A stretch of 5,808 nucleotides of DNA from Desulfarculus sp. (lineage in GTDB: Bacteria > Desulfobacterota > Desulfarculia > Desulfarculales > Desulfarculaceae): assembly GCA_020216805.1 (NCBI GenBank), contig JAIWNN010000159.1:1-5808 (forward strand). Direction: 5' to 3'. The translations under genes were made by a program, and so were the position numbers. Below, in pieces: positions 4,481 through 5,808 of this stretch. Positions within the stretch are counted from its first letter, which is position 1, and each line of letters begins with the position of its first letter. The notes beneath the pieces are model-generated. The model saw only the letters and a list, made by a program, of their open reading frames with translations. It had not been told where the DNA came from and searched no databases.

Positions 4481-5808
4481 ATGAAGCTAGGTTTGCGAAA
4501 CCGATTTCTTCTTCCCACGTTGTCGCTGTTGATTCTCGGCATGACCATCATGGCCGGCGTTTCCTACCTGGCCGCCAGCGGCTCCATCAGCGGCATGGTG
4601 GAGATGTACCTGCGACAGTTGGTGCGCACCTCGTCCCTCCAGGTTTCCTCCTGGATCCTGGACCGCCAGCGCGAGGTCCGCACTTGGTCGCGGGATCCCC
4701 TCTTCCGCTCGGCGGTGGGAGACGGGGCCGAGACCGCCCGCTACGTGGTCAGCTCCAACTTCGAGCGCATGACCAAGGAGTATCCCATCTACGAGGTCCT
4801 GAACCTGGTGGACAAGGCCGGCCTGGTGGTGGCGGCCAGCCAACGCGATGTGGTGGAAAAAGTCAACGTCAGCGATCGCGCCTACTTCAAGCAGGCCATG
4901 CAGGGCCAGGGCAACGTCTCGGAGGTGCTGGTGAGCAAGGCCAGCGGCAAGCCGGTGGTGGCGGTGGCCGAGCCGGTGCGCCTGCGTCCGGTGGGCGGTG
5001 GAGACGCCGATTCGGGCGAGGTGGCCGGGGCCATCGTGGCGGTCGTGGATCTGGACATGTTCGCCAAGACCTACATCGACCCCATCAAGCTGGGTGAGAC
5101 CGGATACGCCTATGTGGCCGACAAGACCGGCAAGATCCTGGCCCATCCCGACAAGACCAAGATCCTCAAGCTGGATCTGAAGGACCTGGATTTCGGCAAG
5201 AAGATGCTGGCCGAGCGCTCCGGGGCCCTGGAATACCAGTTCGAGGGCATCGACAAGCTGGTGGCCTTCGAGGAGGAGCCCAAGATGGGCTGGATCCTGG
5301 CCATCACCGCCAACCGGGCGGAGGTTCTGGCCCCGGCCCGCAACCTGGGGGTGATCATCCTGCTGCTGGGCCTGGGGGTGGTGGTGGCGGCGGCGGCGGT
5401 GATTTTCCTGGCCGCTGGTTCGATCGTCAAGCCGATCAACAACTTCACCCAGGGTCTCAACGAGGCGGCCACCCAGGTGGCCCTGGCCTCGGGCGAGGTG
5501 GCCAACAGCAGCCAAGGCTTGGCCCAGGGCACCAGCGAACAGGCGGCCAGCCTGGAGGAGAGCGCGGCCTCGCTGGAACAACTGGCCTCCATGACCAACC
5601 GCAACGCGGAGAACTCCAGCCAGGCCAAGGGGCTGATGGACGAGACCACCAATCTGGCGGTGAAGGCCAACGCCTCGATGAAGGATCTGCGCGCGGCCAT
5701 GGTCCAGATCAGCCAGGCCAGCGACCAGACCGCCAAGATCATCAAGACCATCGACGAGATCGCCTTCCAGACCAACCTGCTGGCCCTGAACGCGGCGGTG
5801 GAGGCGGC
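4481..5808 (+). CDS. Methyl-accepting chemotaxis protein with dCache sensor, 3' end missing
   Basis: This is an inner-membrane chemoreceptor that senses a small molecule outside the cell and controls the CheA kinase through CheW. The 442 codons present show TM1 (about 9-31), a periplasmic double-Cache sensor (about 40-280) with SDRAYFKQAM (131-140) and GETGYAYVADKTGKILAHP (205-223), then TM2 (about 289-313). After IVKPINN (315-321), where a HAMP domain would begin, the chain passes almost at once into the methylated helix bundle (SEQAASLEESAASLEQL, 352-368). It ends at TNLLALNAAVEA (431-442), just short of the signalling tip, so the tip, the return helix and any CheR-binding tail are outside. 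The start is ATG, with a modest AGGGGG seven bases before it. The ligand cannot be told from the sequence. It has its own probable promoter and lies behind the dnaA terminator, with no other chemotaxis gene in view. Confidence 0.93.
   Translation, partial: MKLGLRNRFLLPTLSLLILGMTIMAGVSYLAASGSISGMVEMYLRQLVRTSSLQVSSWILDRQREVRTWSRDPLFRSAVGDGAETARYVVSSNFERMTKEYPIYEVLNLVDKAGLVVAASQRDVVEKVNVSDRAYFKQAMQGQGNVSEVLVSKASGKPVVAVAEPVRLRPVGGGDADSGEVAGAIVAVVDLDMFAKTYIDPIKLGETGYAYVADKTGKILAHPDKTKILKLDLKDLDFGKKMLAERSGALEYQFEGIDKLVAFEEEPKMGWILAITANRAEVLAPARNLGVIILLLGLGVVVAAAAVIFLAAGSIVKPINNFTQGLNEAATQVALASGEVANSSQGLAQGTSEQAASLEESAASLEQLASMTNRNAENSSQAKGLMDETTNLAVKANASMKDLRAAMVQISQASDQTAKIIKTIDEIAFQTNLLALNAAVEA

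Noticed and set aside
4075..4484. Short open frames on both strands in the dnaA-chemoreceptor gap
   Set aside because: Several overlap each other, none shows a family or membrane pattern, and the ribosome binding sites are poor or shared.
4487..5581. A 364-codon minus-strand frame across the chemoreceptor
   Set aside because: Same antisense composition; the plus strand encodes a clear Cache/MCP protein.

Overview
The window is GC-rich throughout its genes, with third codon positions dominated by G and C. It reads as chromosome from a strictly anaerobic bacterium that uses the Wood-Ljungdahl (acetyl-CoA) pathway. The carbonyl-branch genes resemble bacterial acsD and cooC, and the right-hand gene is a membrane chemoreceptor whose signalling part looks like those common in Desulfobacterota. 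A sulfate reducer of the Desulfarculus / Desulfobacterium type is my best guess. That guess is an inference from gene style, not from a taxonomic marker search.

Layout, left to right. (1) Positions 1-1053, minus strand: acsD, the small subunit of the corrinoid iron-sulfur protein of CO dehydrogenase/acetyl-CoA synthase. It is cut at the window's left edge inside an Ala/Pro/Lys-rich tail. (2) Positions 1054-1468: a 415-base gap that appears to be the acsD promoter and a long, structured leader. (3) Positions 1469-2227, minus strand: cooC, the metal-insertion ATPase for CODH/ACS, with a TTG start. (4) Positions 2228-2568: a divergent regulatory region with a cooC promoter, a dnaA promoter and, between their -35 boxes, a cluster of four TGTGACCG-like half-sites. 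(5) Positions 2569-3945, plus strand: dnaA, complete, followed by a strong intrinsic terminator. (6) Positions 4012-4480: a gap without a convincing gene. It holds an AT-rich patch flanked by TTTTCCACC 9-mers (a possible origin), a hairpin, and a probable promoter and leader for the next gene. (7) Positions 4481-5808, plus strand: a dCache-type methyl-accepting chemotaxis protein, cut at the right edge just before the signalling tip.

How the parts relate: CooC prepares the nickel sites of CODH/ACS, and AcsD is part of the corrinoid methyl carrier that feeds ACS, so the minus-strand genes belong to one process. They seem to have separate promoters of similar design (TTGACA, 17-base spacer, TAnnnT). 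The replication initiator gene dnaA shares its upstream region with cooC rather than standing next to dnaN. No mobile element, CRISPR array, tRNA or rRNA was seen. The observations most worth testing are the half-site cluster shared by cooC and dnaA, the long folded acsD leader, and the possible origin downstream of dnaA.
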